NCBI RefSeq assembly: GCF_003206065.1
Contig: NZ_PZJQ01000004.1
Coordinates: 370,864 to 434,863 of the forward strand
Direction: 5' to 3'
From: Salinicola halimionae
Lineage (GTDB): Bacteria; Pseudomonadota; Gammaproteobacteria; Pseudomonadales; Halomonadaceae
DNA: 64,000 bases
Shown here: in pieces, positions 10,607 through 18,544 of the stretch
How the letters are laid out: each line of letters opens with the position of its first letter
How positions within the stretch are numbered: position 1 is the first letter of the stretch
Notes under the pieces: generated by a model
The model's input: the letters and a program-made list of their open reading frames with translations, nothing else
Told to the model about the DNA's origin: nothing
The model's database searches: none
Program-made: the position numbers and the translations under genes

Positions 10607-11530
10607 TCAGCGCTTGCTGTAAAGGCGTTTTTCGCGATACCCCGGCACTTTCTGCTGTTCCAGCTCGGTCTTCTTCCAGCGCTTGTATTCCCATTGATAC
10701 TGGGCCGGATCGAGAGCGATGGCGGACTCGACGCAGGCGTTGACACCGGCGGCCGACGTCACCTCGTCGGTGTCGTAGACGCGGTGGTCGGCTGCGATAA
10801 AATGAATCGCGAAGCCGCGACCATCGGGTAGACGCTTGGCAACGCCGGTGACGACGCGGGCCTGGGTTCGAGCGACCAGTTTGGGTAACAGCGTGGCGGT
10901 ATAGGCGGGGCGGCCGAAGAAGTCGGCAAACACGCCGCTGCCCCAATCGGGCTCCTGGTCAGGAAGAATACCCACCGCCTCGGCACGCTTGAGTGCCTTC
11001 AACAGGGCCGCGACGCCCCGTGGGTTGGTGGGCACCAGCTCGGCGCCCATGCGTTCACGGCCGTGACGGATGACAGGATCGAGATCGGCCATCTTGGGCG
11101 GCTCATACATGGCCGTGAACGGGAAGTGGCTCGATAGCCAGAAATTGAGCACCTCCCAGTTGCCGAAATGCGGTGCCAGCACGATAACCCCACGGTCCTC
11201 GGCGCGTGCGTCATCGAGTAGCTCGCGGCCATGGACCTCGACGATGGCAGCGTCGACTCGCTTCGGCTTGGCGACCCACGCGAACCCCAGCTCCAGCATG
11301 GTGGCGGCAGAGTGACGCAGGCTGGTTTTGATCCGGCTGCGGCGCTGCTCGCTACTCTCGTCAGGGTACGCGACTTCGAGGTTGCGGCGGGTAACGTGGC
11401 GCTCCCGACGTGAACCGGCATATAGCACGTGGCTGGCGGCGCCCGCCAGCGACCACATCGTCTTCAGTCGACAGTGCGACAGCAGGCGCCATAGCGTATG
11501 AATGGCGCGGGCTTGCAGACCTTCGATCAT
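10607..11530 (-). CDS. LpxL/HtrB-family lipid A acyltransferase
   Basis: This 307-residue LpxL-family acyltransferase transfers a fatty acyl chain, usually to Kdo2-lipid IVA, at the inner face of the inner membrane. The catalytic motif appears as HFGNWE in APHFGNWEVLNF. The DQEPDWGSGVFADFFG block, which packs the active site, is present. A basic N-terminal hydrophobic stretch would anchor it. The start at 11530 has GAGAG about 10 bases upstream; a TTG at 11560 is possible. A second, distinct family member lies at 43534-44448, so the two may add different acyl chains. Confidence 0.9.
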   Translation of the reverse strand: MIEGLQARAIHTLWRLLSHCRLKTMWSLAGAASHVLYAGSRRERHVTRRNLEVAYPDESSEQRRSRIKTSLRHSAATMLELGFAWVAKPKRVDAAIVEVHGRELLDDARAEDRGVIVLAPHFGNWEVLNFWLSSHFPFTAMYEPPKMADLDPVIRHGRERMGAELVPTNPRGVAALLKALKRAEAVGILPDQEPDWGSGVFADFFGRPAYTATLLPKLVARTQARVVTGVAKRLPDGRGFAIHFIAADHRVYDTDEVTSAAGVNACVESAIALDPAQYQWEYKRWKKTELEQQKVPGYREKRLYSKR

Positions 11531-11879
11531 TCGTTTCTCTCTTTTAATACCCGTTTTCAATATGCGCTTTTATTCGCCGGTCCTTGGGCCGTCTCCAGTC
11601 GAGACATGCGTCGGTGGCGTCGACCGTGACCACCTTGAGCAGCGCTACCTCGCCGACCTCGCCGAGCGGCCGGCACGACTCCGATGGCGATCGGCGTTGG
11701 GTGAACGCGGGGAGGTATCCTGGGAGCGGGACATAGTGACAATCACCAACAAGAGATAGGCGCTCATTATCACGCCGCGCAGCAATGCGAGCAAAGGTCA
11801 TGGCCCTTCGGGTTTTATAGCGCGGAGCGCCGTGCGGCAGCTACATTTGTTCCATGAATCCATCTGACAGGGGCCCACA
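11531..11879. other. Intergenic stretch, no supported gene
   Basis: This gap separates the divergent acyltransferase gene from the short leader frame of the MFS gene. Open frames here overlap on both strands and lack family resemblance or ribosome sites. A short CCC-TTC-GGG hairpin followed by TTTTA near 11803-11817 is the only structure seen and is weak. Confidence 0.4.
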
Positions 11880-11957
11880 ATGACCAACGCCCATGAACAG
11901 AGCGAACATCGACCCGCGATCATCGCGCGGCAGCGGTGCCGGGTGGAAGCCTTATGA
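11880..11957 (+). CDS. 25-codon upstream frame overlapping the MFS start
   Basis: ATG at 11880 follows CAGGGG by about 6 bases and opens a 25-residue frame that ends MRVEAL-like in the order CRVEAL then TGA at 11955-11957. That TGA overlaps the ATG of the MFS gene in the ATGA arrangement used for translational coupling. The peptide has five arginines, three of them in its last ten residues, and no membrane segment. I do not recognise it; it may be a leader peptide, a coupling device, or the remnant of a larger gene. Confidence 0.45.
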   Translation: MTNAHEQSEHRPAIIARQRCRVEAL

Positions 11958-13270
11958 AACCCCTTGCGAGCACAGGGTTTGCGCTGTTGGGGGCAGGGCT
12001 GATCGCGATCAGTTACGGCCTCGCGCGTTTCGCCTTTGGGCTGTTCGTGCCGCCCATCCGCGACGAGCTGGGCCTCGCGCCGGACACGATCGGCATCATC
12101 GGCGCGCTGCCGCTGATCAGCTTCCTGTTCGCCACCCTGGTTGCGCCACTTGCCACCCACTATTTCGGTGCCCGCAATGCAGCGGTGCTCTCCGGGGCGT
12201 TCGGGGTCGGCGGTCTGGCGCTGATTAGCCAGGCCTCCGGCGCGCTGTTGCTCGGCGCGGGGGTGTTCGCCTGCGGCATCTGTACCGGTCTGATGATGCC
12301 TGCGCTCACGGCGGCCATGCAGGCGCTGGTGAAACGCTCGCTGCATGGACGCGTAAGCTCGGTGATGAACGCGGGTACCAGCATCGGTCTGGTCTTGGCC
12401 GTACCGACGGTGCTGTTCCTGACCGGGGCCTGGCGTTTCGCATACGTCTCATTTGCCGTAATAGCGGTCATCGGCGTGGTCGCTGCGTGGCTCTTCCTAC
12501 CCTCGGTGTCGCGAATCACTCCGTCGAATGCCGCACCGCCGCCGCCGATCAGCGCGCTGCCGTGGTCGCGTCTGGTCAGGCTCTCGCTGTTTGCCTTCGT
12601 GATGGGCTTCGTTGCATCCGCCTACTGGATATTCGCGCCCGATCTGGTGGTCAGCCTCGGTGGTTTGCCGCCCAGCGCCACCGGGTGGCTGTGGCTCGCG
12701 GTAGGCATCGCAGGCCTCGGCGGCGCCTTCGTGGCCGACCTGGCCGATCGCAACAATCCGCCTATCACGCAAGCCCTGATGCTGATGATGCTCGCCGCGA
12801 GCCTGGCCTTGCTCGCGGCCAGCCCCGGCCAGTCGGTGCTGGCGGTCTTTTCCGCGCTGATCTTCGGCTTGGCCTACATGAGCCTGACCGGACTCTACCT
12901 GATGACCGGCATTCGCCTGTTGCCGGGCCGGCTGGCAGCGGGGCCGGTACTGCCTTTCATGGCCTTGTCGCTGGGACAAGCGACCGGCTCGCCCGTCGTC
13001 GGCCTGCTGGTTAACGCATTCGGTTACACCCAGGCATTTGCCATGTTCTCGGCGCTCGGCATCCTGGTGGCTATCCTCTCGCCCTTCTACCCCGGCTACA
13101 TCGCTCAGGCTGAAGAGGAAGAGAGCGACGAAGAATCCGGCCTTCAGGCAGCCTACGATTATCAGCTTCAAGACGAAGTCGGCGAGCCACTGGAACCTGC
13201 AGCGGATGACGCGGAAAACCCGGAGTCAGTTGATAAGCGCGGAACGGGTGATGAGCCGCGGCCACCTTGA
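11954..13270 (+). CDS. MFS transporter (YbfB/YjiJ-like)
   Basis: This 438-residue major facilitator protein has 12 hydrophobic segments and starts with the GLARFAFG helix-1 pattern of the YbfB/YjiJ group. The last 60 or so residues form a strongly acidic cytoplasmic tail (AEEEESDEESG and on) without family match, as is common in halophiles. ATG at 11954 is preferred: GTGGAAG precedes it and it overlaps the upstream 25-codon frame; GTG at 11936 is an alternative. Substrate unknown. No regulator is adjacent. Confidence 0.88.
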   Translation: MKPLASTGFALLGAGLIAISYGLARFAFGLFVPPIRDELGLAPDTIGIIGALPLISFLFATLVAPLATHYFGARNAAVLSGAFGVGGLALISQASGALLLGAGVFACGICTGLMMPALTAAMQALVKRSLHGRVSSVMNAGTSIGLVLAVPTVLFLTGAWRFAYVSFAVIAVIGVVAAWLFLPSVSRITPSNAAPPPPISALPWSRLVRLSLFAFVMGFVASAYWIFAPDLVVSLGGLPPSATGWLWLAVGIAGLGGAFVADLADRNNPPITQALMLMMLAASLALLAASPGQSVLAVFSALIFGLAYMSLTGLYLMTGIRLLPGRLAAGPVLPFMALSLGQATGSPVVGLLVNAFGYTQAFAMFSALGILVAILSPFYPGYIAQAEEEESDEESGLQAAYDYQLQDEVGEPLEPAADDAENPESVDKRGTGDEPRPP

Positions 13271-13308
13271 GTTGAGCCGACCGGCATCACAAATAGCATG
13301 GAAAAGGT

Positions 13309-13343
13309 CATCTCTGCATCACGCGTGGCGAGATGCAGAGATG
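13309..13343. terminator. 12-bp perfect hairpin downstream of the MFS gene
   Basis: CATCTCTGCATC and GATGCAGAGATG form an uninterrupted 12-bp stem with an 11-base loop, about 40 bases after the MFS stop. No T-tract follows, so it is either a T-less terminator or an RNA-stabilising 3' hairpin. Confidence 0.45.
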
Positions 13344-13442
13344 CTAGCTAGCGCCCGGCAGGACTTCATCGCCTGTCTGCTGCCGGTTTACCGGGGCAAG
13401 CCACGGCTGGTGCCCATTCAGCCGGTGCCACGCCAATCAGCA

Positions 13443-13820
13443 TTACCATAGCCAGCTATCGACCTTGTCAGGCGCGCGGTGTTCCTGCAATGCCTTGAAC
13501 CCTATCACGCAGCGCACAATCAGCCAGACGGTTTGCAGTGCCATGAGCACGAAACCGATCAGCACGAAGGCCAGTATCCAACTGATACAGGCGTAGAGCA
13601 GGCCGATCCAGAAAGTACGAATATGGTAGCGATAGTGCTCGTCCAGCCAGCGTGGGCCATTGCCCCGGTAGACGTAGGCGATGATCACGCCGATAACCGG
13701 CGTGATGCCGGTGATGAAGACGCCGAGGAGCAGGGCATACACGATCATGGCTAGCGTGGTGTCTGGGCGCTTGGCTTCGGTGTTCGATTCGGCGATAGGG
13801 GTATCGAGCGGTGAAGACAT
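13443..13820 (-). CDS. Small inner-membrane protein (COG3671/DUF4870-like)
   Basis: This 125-residue protein has a polar N-terminus of about 20 residues and then three to four membrane segments. It carries the YVYRGNGPRWLDEHYRYHIRTFWIG block between them and ends with SWLW. This pattern recurs in small uncharacterised proteobacterial membrane proteins; the function is unknown. GAGAGGAA sits just before the ATG at 13820. It is downstream of eboB on the same strand, 115 bases away, so read-through from ebo transcription is possible but not shown. Confidence 0.8.
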   Translation of the reverse strand: MSSPLDTPIAESNTEAKRPDTTLAMIVYALLLGVFITGITPVIGVIIAYVYRGNGPRWLDEHYRYHIRTFWIGLLYACISWILAFVLIGFVLMALQTVWLIVRCVIGFKALQEHRAPDKVDSWLW

Positions 13821-13935
13821 AGGGTTCCTCTCGTCGGCTTATCGGGGGGTGTCCGTATTTTGCCGCCGAGAGGCGTCAGGTGCCACTTCCTCGGGAATGG
13901 CAGTGAAAATGGCGAAACAGGTGGAATCCTGAGCG

Positions 13936-14856
13936 TTATTCGATGAGCAGGTTGTCCCGTCGCCTCGTGGGGGCAGTCTCGACAAGAGGATCGCGGCCGC
14001 CACGCAGAATCGAGTTGCCTTCGAATAGCGTGCGTTGGTCGATGGGGTCTGGATCGAGCCAGTCGGAGGCCTGCATCTGACCGCTCTTGCCGTAGACAGT
14101 GAGTGCGTTTTCATAAGTGACCCGACGCACCACGGACTCGGAAATACCGGACTCGAGCGCCAACTGCGCAGTCTTGGGAACACCAAGGCAGTCGGAAATT
14201 CCCCAGTCGCAGGCGCTGTCAACGATGATGCGATCACCGCCATACTGCTTGAGCAGTTCGACCATGCGCGCATTGCCCATCTTGGTCGAGGGGTAGATGG
14301 AAAAGCCTGCCCAGTAGCCCCGATCCAGTGTCTCGCGCACCGTCTCTTCATTGTTGTGGTCGATCACTACCCAGGAGGGATCGAGACCCATCTCTTCGCA
14401 CACGTCCATCGAGCGTGAGGTGCCACGCTTTTTATCGCGATGAGGGGTATGCACCATTACCGGCAGCTCGAGCTCCTTGGCCAGGGTCAGCTGGGCACGA
14501 AAGTATTTGTCCTCGAGCGGTGTCTGCTCGTCGTAGCCGATCTCACCGATGGCAACCACGCCTTCCTTCATGGCGAAGCGCGGTAGCCACTCCATCACGC
14601 CTTCGGCCAGTGCCTCGTTATTGGCTTCCTTGGAATTGAGGCCGATGGTGCAGTAGTGACGGATGCCGAACTGGCCGGCACGGAAGCGCTCCCAGCCGAC
14701 CAGCGAAGAAAGATAGTCGACATAGGTGCCGACGAAAGTCCGTGGCTGGCCGACCCAGAAGGCCGGCTCGACCAGTGCCACGATGCCAGCGGCAGCCATG
14801 GCTTCGTAGTCATCGGTGGTACGAGAGACCATGTGGGCGTGGGGATCGATGAACAT
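13936..14856 (-). CDS. eboB: EboB: TatD-like metal-dependent hydrolase of the ebo cluster
   Basis: This 306-residue TIM-barrel amidohydrolase resembles TatD. Metal-ligand positions are visible: H6 and H8 in DPHAHM, Glu in GEIGYDE, His in VMVHTPHR, His in VIDHNNEE, and Asp in VDSACDWG. It is a canonical member of the six-gene ebo cluster known from cyanobacteria, some pseudomonads and eustigmatophyte algal endosymbionts. Its reaction there is unknown. The start ATG follows the eboA stop by one base, with GGCCGCC just before, so the two are translated together. Confidence 0.9.
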   Translation of the reverse strand: MFIDPHAHMVSRTTDDYEAMAAAGIVALVEPAFWVGQPRTFVGTYVDYLSSLVGWERFRAGQFGIRHYCTIGLNSKEANNEALAEGVMEWLPRFAMKEGVVAIGEIGYDEQTPLEDKYFRAQLTLAKELELPVMVHTPHRDKKRGTSRSMDVCEEMGLDPSWVVIDHNNEETVRETLDRGYWAGFSIYPSTKMGNARMVELLKQYGGDRIIVDSACDWGISDCLGVPKTAQLALESGISESVVRRVTYENALTVYGKSGQMQASDWLDPDPIDQRTLFEGNSILRGGRDPLVETAPTRRRDNLLIE

Positions 14857-14857
14857 C

Positions 14858-15724
14858 TCAGGCGGCCTCTTGCAGAGTCAGGTTGTCCCAATTGATGCGA
14901 CCCTCTGCCACCAGTGCGGTGGTGTCGGGTGTGGTCAGCAACAGGGTTCGAGCGGAAGGGGTGTCGGAAGCGGTCAACGCGAGGGTGGCTGCGCCACGTT
15001 CGTCGGATGTTCCCGCCAGTGCGCGCTGCAGCGCCTCGTAAGCCGATACGCTCTCCGCGAAGGGGCCAATGCAGCGCCATAGCTCCGGGCTGACCTGGCG
15101 TCCGGCAGCCCAGCGCTCCTGGGCGTAATCGAGCAAAATTCTCGCCAGCTCGGCGTTGGCGCGTTGGTCGAGGCCGACGATCGGTCCCAGACGACTGCCG
15201 ATAAATAGCGCCTTGAGTACTATGTGGTTCCAGCGATGCTCGTCGAAGTGATCGCGCGGATAAGGGTTGCGGTGAACGATGGACTCGAATACTGCCCGCA
15301 TATTGGAGCGCAGCCCTTCGCCCACTTCGAAGGTTAGCGACTCCGCCTGGGAATAGAGCGCCAACCCTCGATATAGCGTGATCAGTTCACGGGCATCGGC
15401 GGTTCTGACCAGGTCCTGAAACGTGTCCGGGAACGGGCGAGGACCACGGAAGGTCAGCAACGCGGCGATGCGGGCCGCGCCATCGAGACTCCAGCCCGAG
15501 GGATTCCAGCCTGGGTAGGCCCGATTCGCCAGCGCCAGATCTGCTGGCGATAGCGCCAAATCCTGCTTGCCGAGACGTCGGGGTGCCAGGCCTAGAAACA
15601 AGTGCAGATCGCACTCGTTAGCGCTCTCGCTGAGTCGGGCGTACTGCGCGTCGAGCCATTCCGCATGGTCGGGTGTCTGGCGGTAGACCCACTCGCGGAG
15701 TAGCTCCAAAGATGTAACTGGCAT
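14858..15724 (-). CDS. eboA: EboA-domain protein
   Basis: This 288-residue largely helical protein matches EboA by length, composition and context: the N-terminal REWVYRQ helix, the central LYRGLALY and EGLRSNMRAVFESI blocks, and the HRWNHIVLKALFI segment. EboA has no known catalytic activity and no clear signal peptide. ATG at 15724 is chosen since homologues start near this point; a TTG at 15778 would add 18 residues but has its GGGAG too close. It is the first gene of the leftward eboAB pair. Confidence 0.85.
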   Translation of the reverse strand: MPVTSLELLREWVYRQTPDHAEWLDAQYARLSESANECDLHLFLGLAPRRLGKQDLALSPADLALANRAYPGWNPSGWSLDGAARIAALLTFRGPRPFPDTFQDLVRTADARELITLYRGLALYSQAESLTFEVGEGLRSNMRAVFESIVHRNPYPRDHFDEHRWNHIVLKALFIGSRLGPIVGLDQRANAELARILLDYAQERWAAGRQVSPELWRCIGPFAESVSAYEALQRALAGTSDERGAATLALTASDTPSARTLLLTTPDTTALVAEGRINWDNLTLQEAA

Positions 15725-16024
15725 GTAAGATTCCGGCCTGATGTTCGATGCCACTACTTTATCGACTGTTGAAAACAACTCCCAAGCTCAATTAACTGGC
15801 TAATTAATGTGCCGTTTTCGAGTAATGGATTCGTTTTTACAATTGAGGTTTTTGAGTCTATTTGAATCTGATCTAACCAGATTTTTCGTGTTAATTGCGG
15901 ATAATTGAGCGAAAAAATGAATGTCGATTGTCTGATGACACGTTGGCTGATAAGGAGTCTTTACATATCGTTTCGATAGGTCGTGACGGTGGGAACCCTA
16001 TGACTCAATCGGCAGGCAGGAGCC
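15725..16024. promoter_or_regulatory. AT-rich divergent control region of eboAB and eboF
   Basis: These 300 bases separate eboA from eboF. The middle (15780-15930) is clearly AT-rich compared with flanking genes and has no believable frame. AATCTG (15865-15870) pairs with CAGATT (15878-15883) and is followed by T's, a small hairpin. On the minus strand TTGGGA and GATAAA are 16 bases apart near 15786-15759, a weak promoter match for eboAB. No match is strong enough to call for eboF. Confidence 0.4.
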
Positions 16025-17461
16025 ATGCACAATACCCTGGTAATTCTCGTGGTGGGGTTGACGCCCCGTCTGGTCGGTGAACACACGCCGGCCTTGAAAC
16101 GTCTTGCCGAGCGTGGCGGAGTGCGCCCGCTCAATACCGTGACGCCTGCGGTGACATGTAGCGTGCAGGCAACGCTCGTGACCGGTTTGCCACCCAGCGA
16201 GCATGGTGCCGTGGCCAATGGCTGGTATTTCCGGGATCTTGCTGAAGTGTGGTTCTGGCGCCAATCCAATCGTCTGGTCACCGGTGAAAAAATCTGGGAA
16301 GCCGGCAAACGGAAGAATCCCGACTTTACCTGCGCCAAACTGTTCTGGTGGTACAACATGTACTCGACGGCAGACTGGAGCGCGACTCCCCGGCCCATGT
16401 ACCCTGCAGACGGTCGCAAGTTGCCGGATCATTACACCTCTCCGCCTGCACTGCATGACGAACTCGATGAACGATTGGGAACGTTTCCGCTGTTCAGCTT
16501 CTGGGGGCCGATGGCCGACATCTCCTCGAGCCGCTGGATCAGCGATGCCACGCGCCATGTCATGGAAACCCGCGACCCGACACTGACGCTGACCTATCTG
16601 CCGCATCTGGACTACAACCTCCAGCGTCTGGGGCCGGATCTTTCCCACCCTGAATTGCAGCGTGATCTCAGAGACGTCGATGCGTTGTGCGGCGAGCTGA
16701 TCGACGCGGCCGATCGGGAAGGGCGGCGGGTCATCGTGGTGTCCGAATACGGGATTACACCGGTGCGCGATGCCGTCCATATCAATCGCGTGTTGCGCGA
16801 GGCAGGCCTGGTGGCCGTGCGTCGCGAGAAGGCGCAGGAACAACTCGATGCCGGCGCCTCACGGGCATTTGCGGTTGCCGACCATCAGGTGGCGCACGTC
16901 TACGTCAACGACCCGACAGAGATTCCGAAAGTCAGGGCGCTGCTCGAAGGACTCGAGGGTGTGGAGGCCGTCTGGGGCGATAGCGAAAAACGTGAACAGG
17001 GGCTCGACCATCCCAACTCGGGAGATCTGGTGGCGATTGCCGAACCGGATCGGTGGTTCAGTTACTACTACTGGCTGGATGACGCTCGAGCGCCGGACTA
17101 TGCGCGTACCGTCGATATCCACCGCAAGCCGGGGTACGACCCGGTGGAGCTGTTCTTCGATCCTGCGCTGAAGTCGCCCAAACTGTCGGCGGGCTGGCGT
17201 CTCGCCAAGCGCAAGCTGGGCATGCGCCAGCTGCTGGATGTCATTTCTCTCAAGGACACCACGCTGGTCAAGGGCGCCCACGGGAGGGTGACAGACGACC
17301 CAGACATGGGGCCGCTGGTGATCTCGTCCGAAGCGGACCTGCTGCCGCAGGGTGCGCTCAAGGCCGTCGATTTCAAGGCGCTGGTACTGACACATGTATT
17401 CGGGGACGAGAAAGGTGATACGTCGTCGCGGGAGACCGCTGCCGATGCTGCCAGCGCCTGA
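16025..17461 (+). CDS. eboF: EboF: alkaline-phosphatase-superfamily (NPP-like) protein
   Basis: This 478-residue cytoplasmic protein has the nucleotide pyrophosphatase/phosphodiesterase fold. The nucleophile region PAVTCSVQATLVTG puts the threonine at 44, and D196 and H419 (GAHG) fit metal-ligand positions. By eye alignment several others differ from canonical enzymes: no Asp at the first strand, Q200 for His, and E241-Y242 for the Asp-His pair. It is the ebo cluster phosphodiesterase-like member. GGCAGGAG precedes the ATG. It is transcribed rightward alone, opposite to all other ebo genes, and ends at a strong terminator. Confidence 0.9.
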   Translation: MHNTLVILVVGLTPRLVGEHTPALKRLAERGGVRPLNTVTPAVTCSVQATLVTGLPPSEHGAVANGWYFRDLAEVWFWRQSNRLVTGEKIWEAGKRKNPDFTCAKLFWWYNMYSTADWSATPRPMYPADGRKLPDHYTSPPALHDELDERLGTFPLFSFWGPMADISSSRWISDATRHVMETRDPTLTLTYLPHLDYNLQRLGPDLSHPELQRDLRDVDALCGELIDAADREGRRVIVVSEYGITPVRDAVHINRVLREAGLVAVRREKAQEQLDAGASRAFAVADHQVAHVYVNDPTEIPKVRALLEGLEGVEAVWGDSEKREQGLDHPNSGDLVAIAEPDRWFSYYYWLDDARAPDYARTVDIHRKPGYDPVELFFDPALKSPKLSAGWRLAKRKLGMRQLLDVISLKDTTLVKGAHGRVTDDPDMGPLVISSEADLLPQGALKAVDFKALVLTHVFGDEKGDTSSRETAADAASA

Positions 17462-17521
17462 GGCGGTCGCGCTTCAGCGTCGAGTCATGGCATAGGAAAG
17501 ATATCGGGAGACGCAGGAAAG

Positions 17522-17558
17522 CCGGGGCGACATCTTCACGATGCCGCCCCGGTTTTTT
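17522..17558 (+). terminator. Strong terminator after eboF
   Basis: CCGGGGCGACATC pairs with GATGCCGCCCCGG (13 bp, one mismatch) over a 5-base loop, followed by six T's. It separates convergent eboF and eboC transcription. Confidence 0.92.
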
Positions 17559-17615
17559 GTGTTTCAGAGGTTGTCGTCGATCAAATGCTATCTCTCCAAG
17601 TGTTCAAGCAAGTGT

Positions 17616-18542
17616 TCAAGTGCCGGAAGTTACTCGCTGCAGCGCCAAGGTCGCGGCGAATGCCAGCACGCCCAGCAAAGCCATCCCATCCGCTCCCATG
17701 GCCGCCATCAGCGTGGCGTCATAGAGCGAAATCGCAGCGATAAGACCCACGACGGCACGGGGCACGTCTCCCGGCGCGCGGCGGAAAAGCCACATCAGAC
17801 AGCGTGCTCCCCAGGCCAGATAGCCCAGCCATAGCATCAGGGCGAGTAGTGAAGGTTCGGGGCCGATCAGCATGGTAGCCAGCATCAATACGACGGGGAC
17901 TGCCAATACGCCGAGGGGCCAAGCCGCACCCAGACGGTCGTAGGCTTCCTGGCGAGCGGCGTAGGTCAGACCGACGACATGGCAAGCGAGGCCTAGCGCA
18001 CCCCATACGACCATGTCGTTGAGCGTATTGGTGACCACCAGCGCTGCCGTCAGATAGGTGAGAAAACGGCACGCCCCCATCAGCAGCGGGCTCCAGCCGA
18101 TCCGCTTGTGCCACCAGTCGTAGCTCAGGATCGCGGCGATCAGCGCAAGCCCCGTCACCCCGGCAGAGGGGTGGCTCAGGAACAGCAGTAGACCTCCCAG
18201 AGCGAGCATTCCGGCACCCAGCAGCGAGACGGTCAGGCGGTCGATATCCCCCCGCGGGATCGGCCGATCGGCGCGCTCACGCGCGTCGATCTCGGCATCG
18301 CAAGCATCATTGAGATACATGCCGCCGAGGTAGAAGAGCGTCAGTGCCAGCAGCAGAGGCAAGGCGGTGCCAGAATGCCATAGAGCACCGGCCCCCGCGC
18401 CGGCCAGTACGACCCCGGCCAGCACGTTGCTCCAGACCGTGGGCAGGTTGGAAACCCGGCCCAGTTCCAGCCAGACTCTCGAGTTCAGCCCGGGTACCTT
18501 TGAACTCCGTAGCGTGGAAGCCTCTGGTTCTGATATTGGCAC
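17616..18542 (-). CDS. eboC: EboC: UbiA-like membrane prenyltransferase
   Basis: This 308-residue protein has about nine membrane segments and the UbiA-type aspartate motif NDACDAEID with RPIPRG after it, which binds prenyl diphosphate through magnesium. The second aspartate region is less canonical (SYDWWHKR). UbiA enzymes prenylate aromatic or cyclic acceptors; the acceptor for EboC is unknown. The frame runs far upstream inside eboE, so the start must lie near the eboE stop: GTG at 18542, two bases after that TGA, is the only suitable codon. No good ribosome site precedes it, consistent with coupling. Confidence 0.88.
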   Translation of the reverse strand: MPISEPEASTLRSSKVPGLNSRVWLELGRVSNLPTVWSNVLAGVVLAGAGAGALWHSGTALPLLLALTLFYLGGMYLNDACDAEIDARERADRPIPRGDIDRLTVSLLGAGMLALGGLLLFLSHPSAGVTGLALIAAILSYDWWHKRIGWSPLLMGACRFLTYLTAALVVTNTLNDMVVWGALGLACHVVGLTYAARQEAYDRLGAAWPLGVLAVPVVLMLATMLIGPEPSLLALMLWLGYLAWGARCLMWLFRRAPGDVPRAVVGLIAAISLYDATLMAAMGADGMALLGVLAFAATLALQRVTSGT

Positions 18543-18544
18543 GT

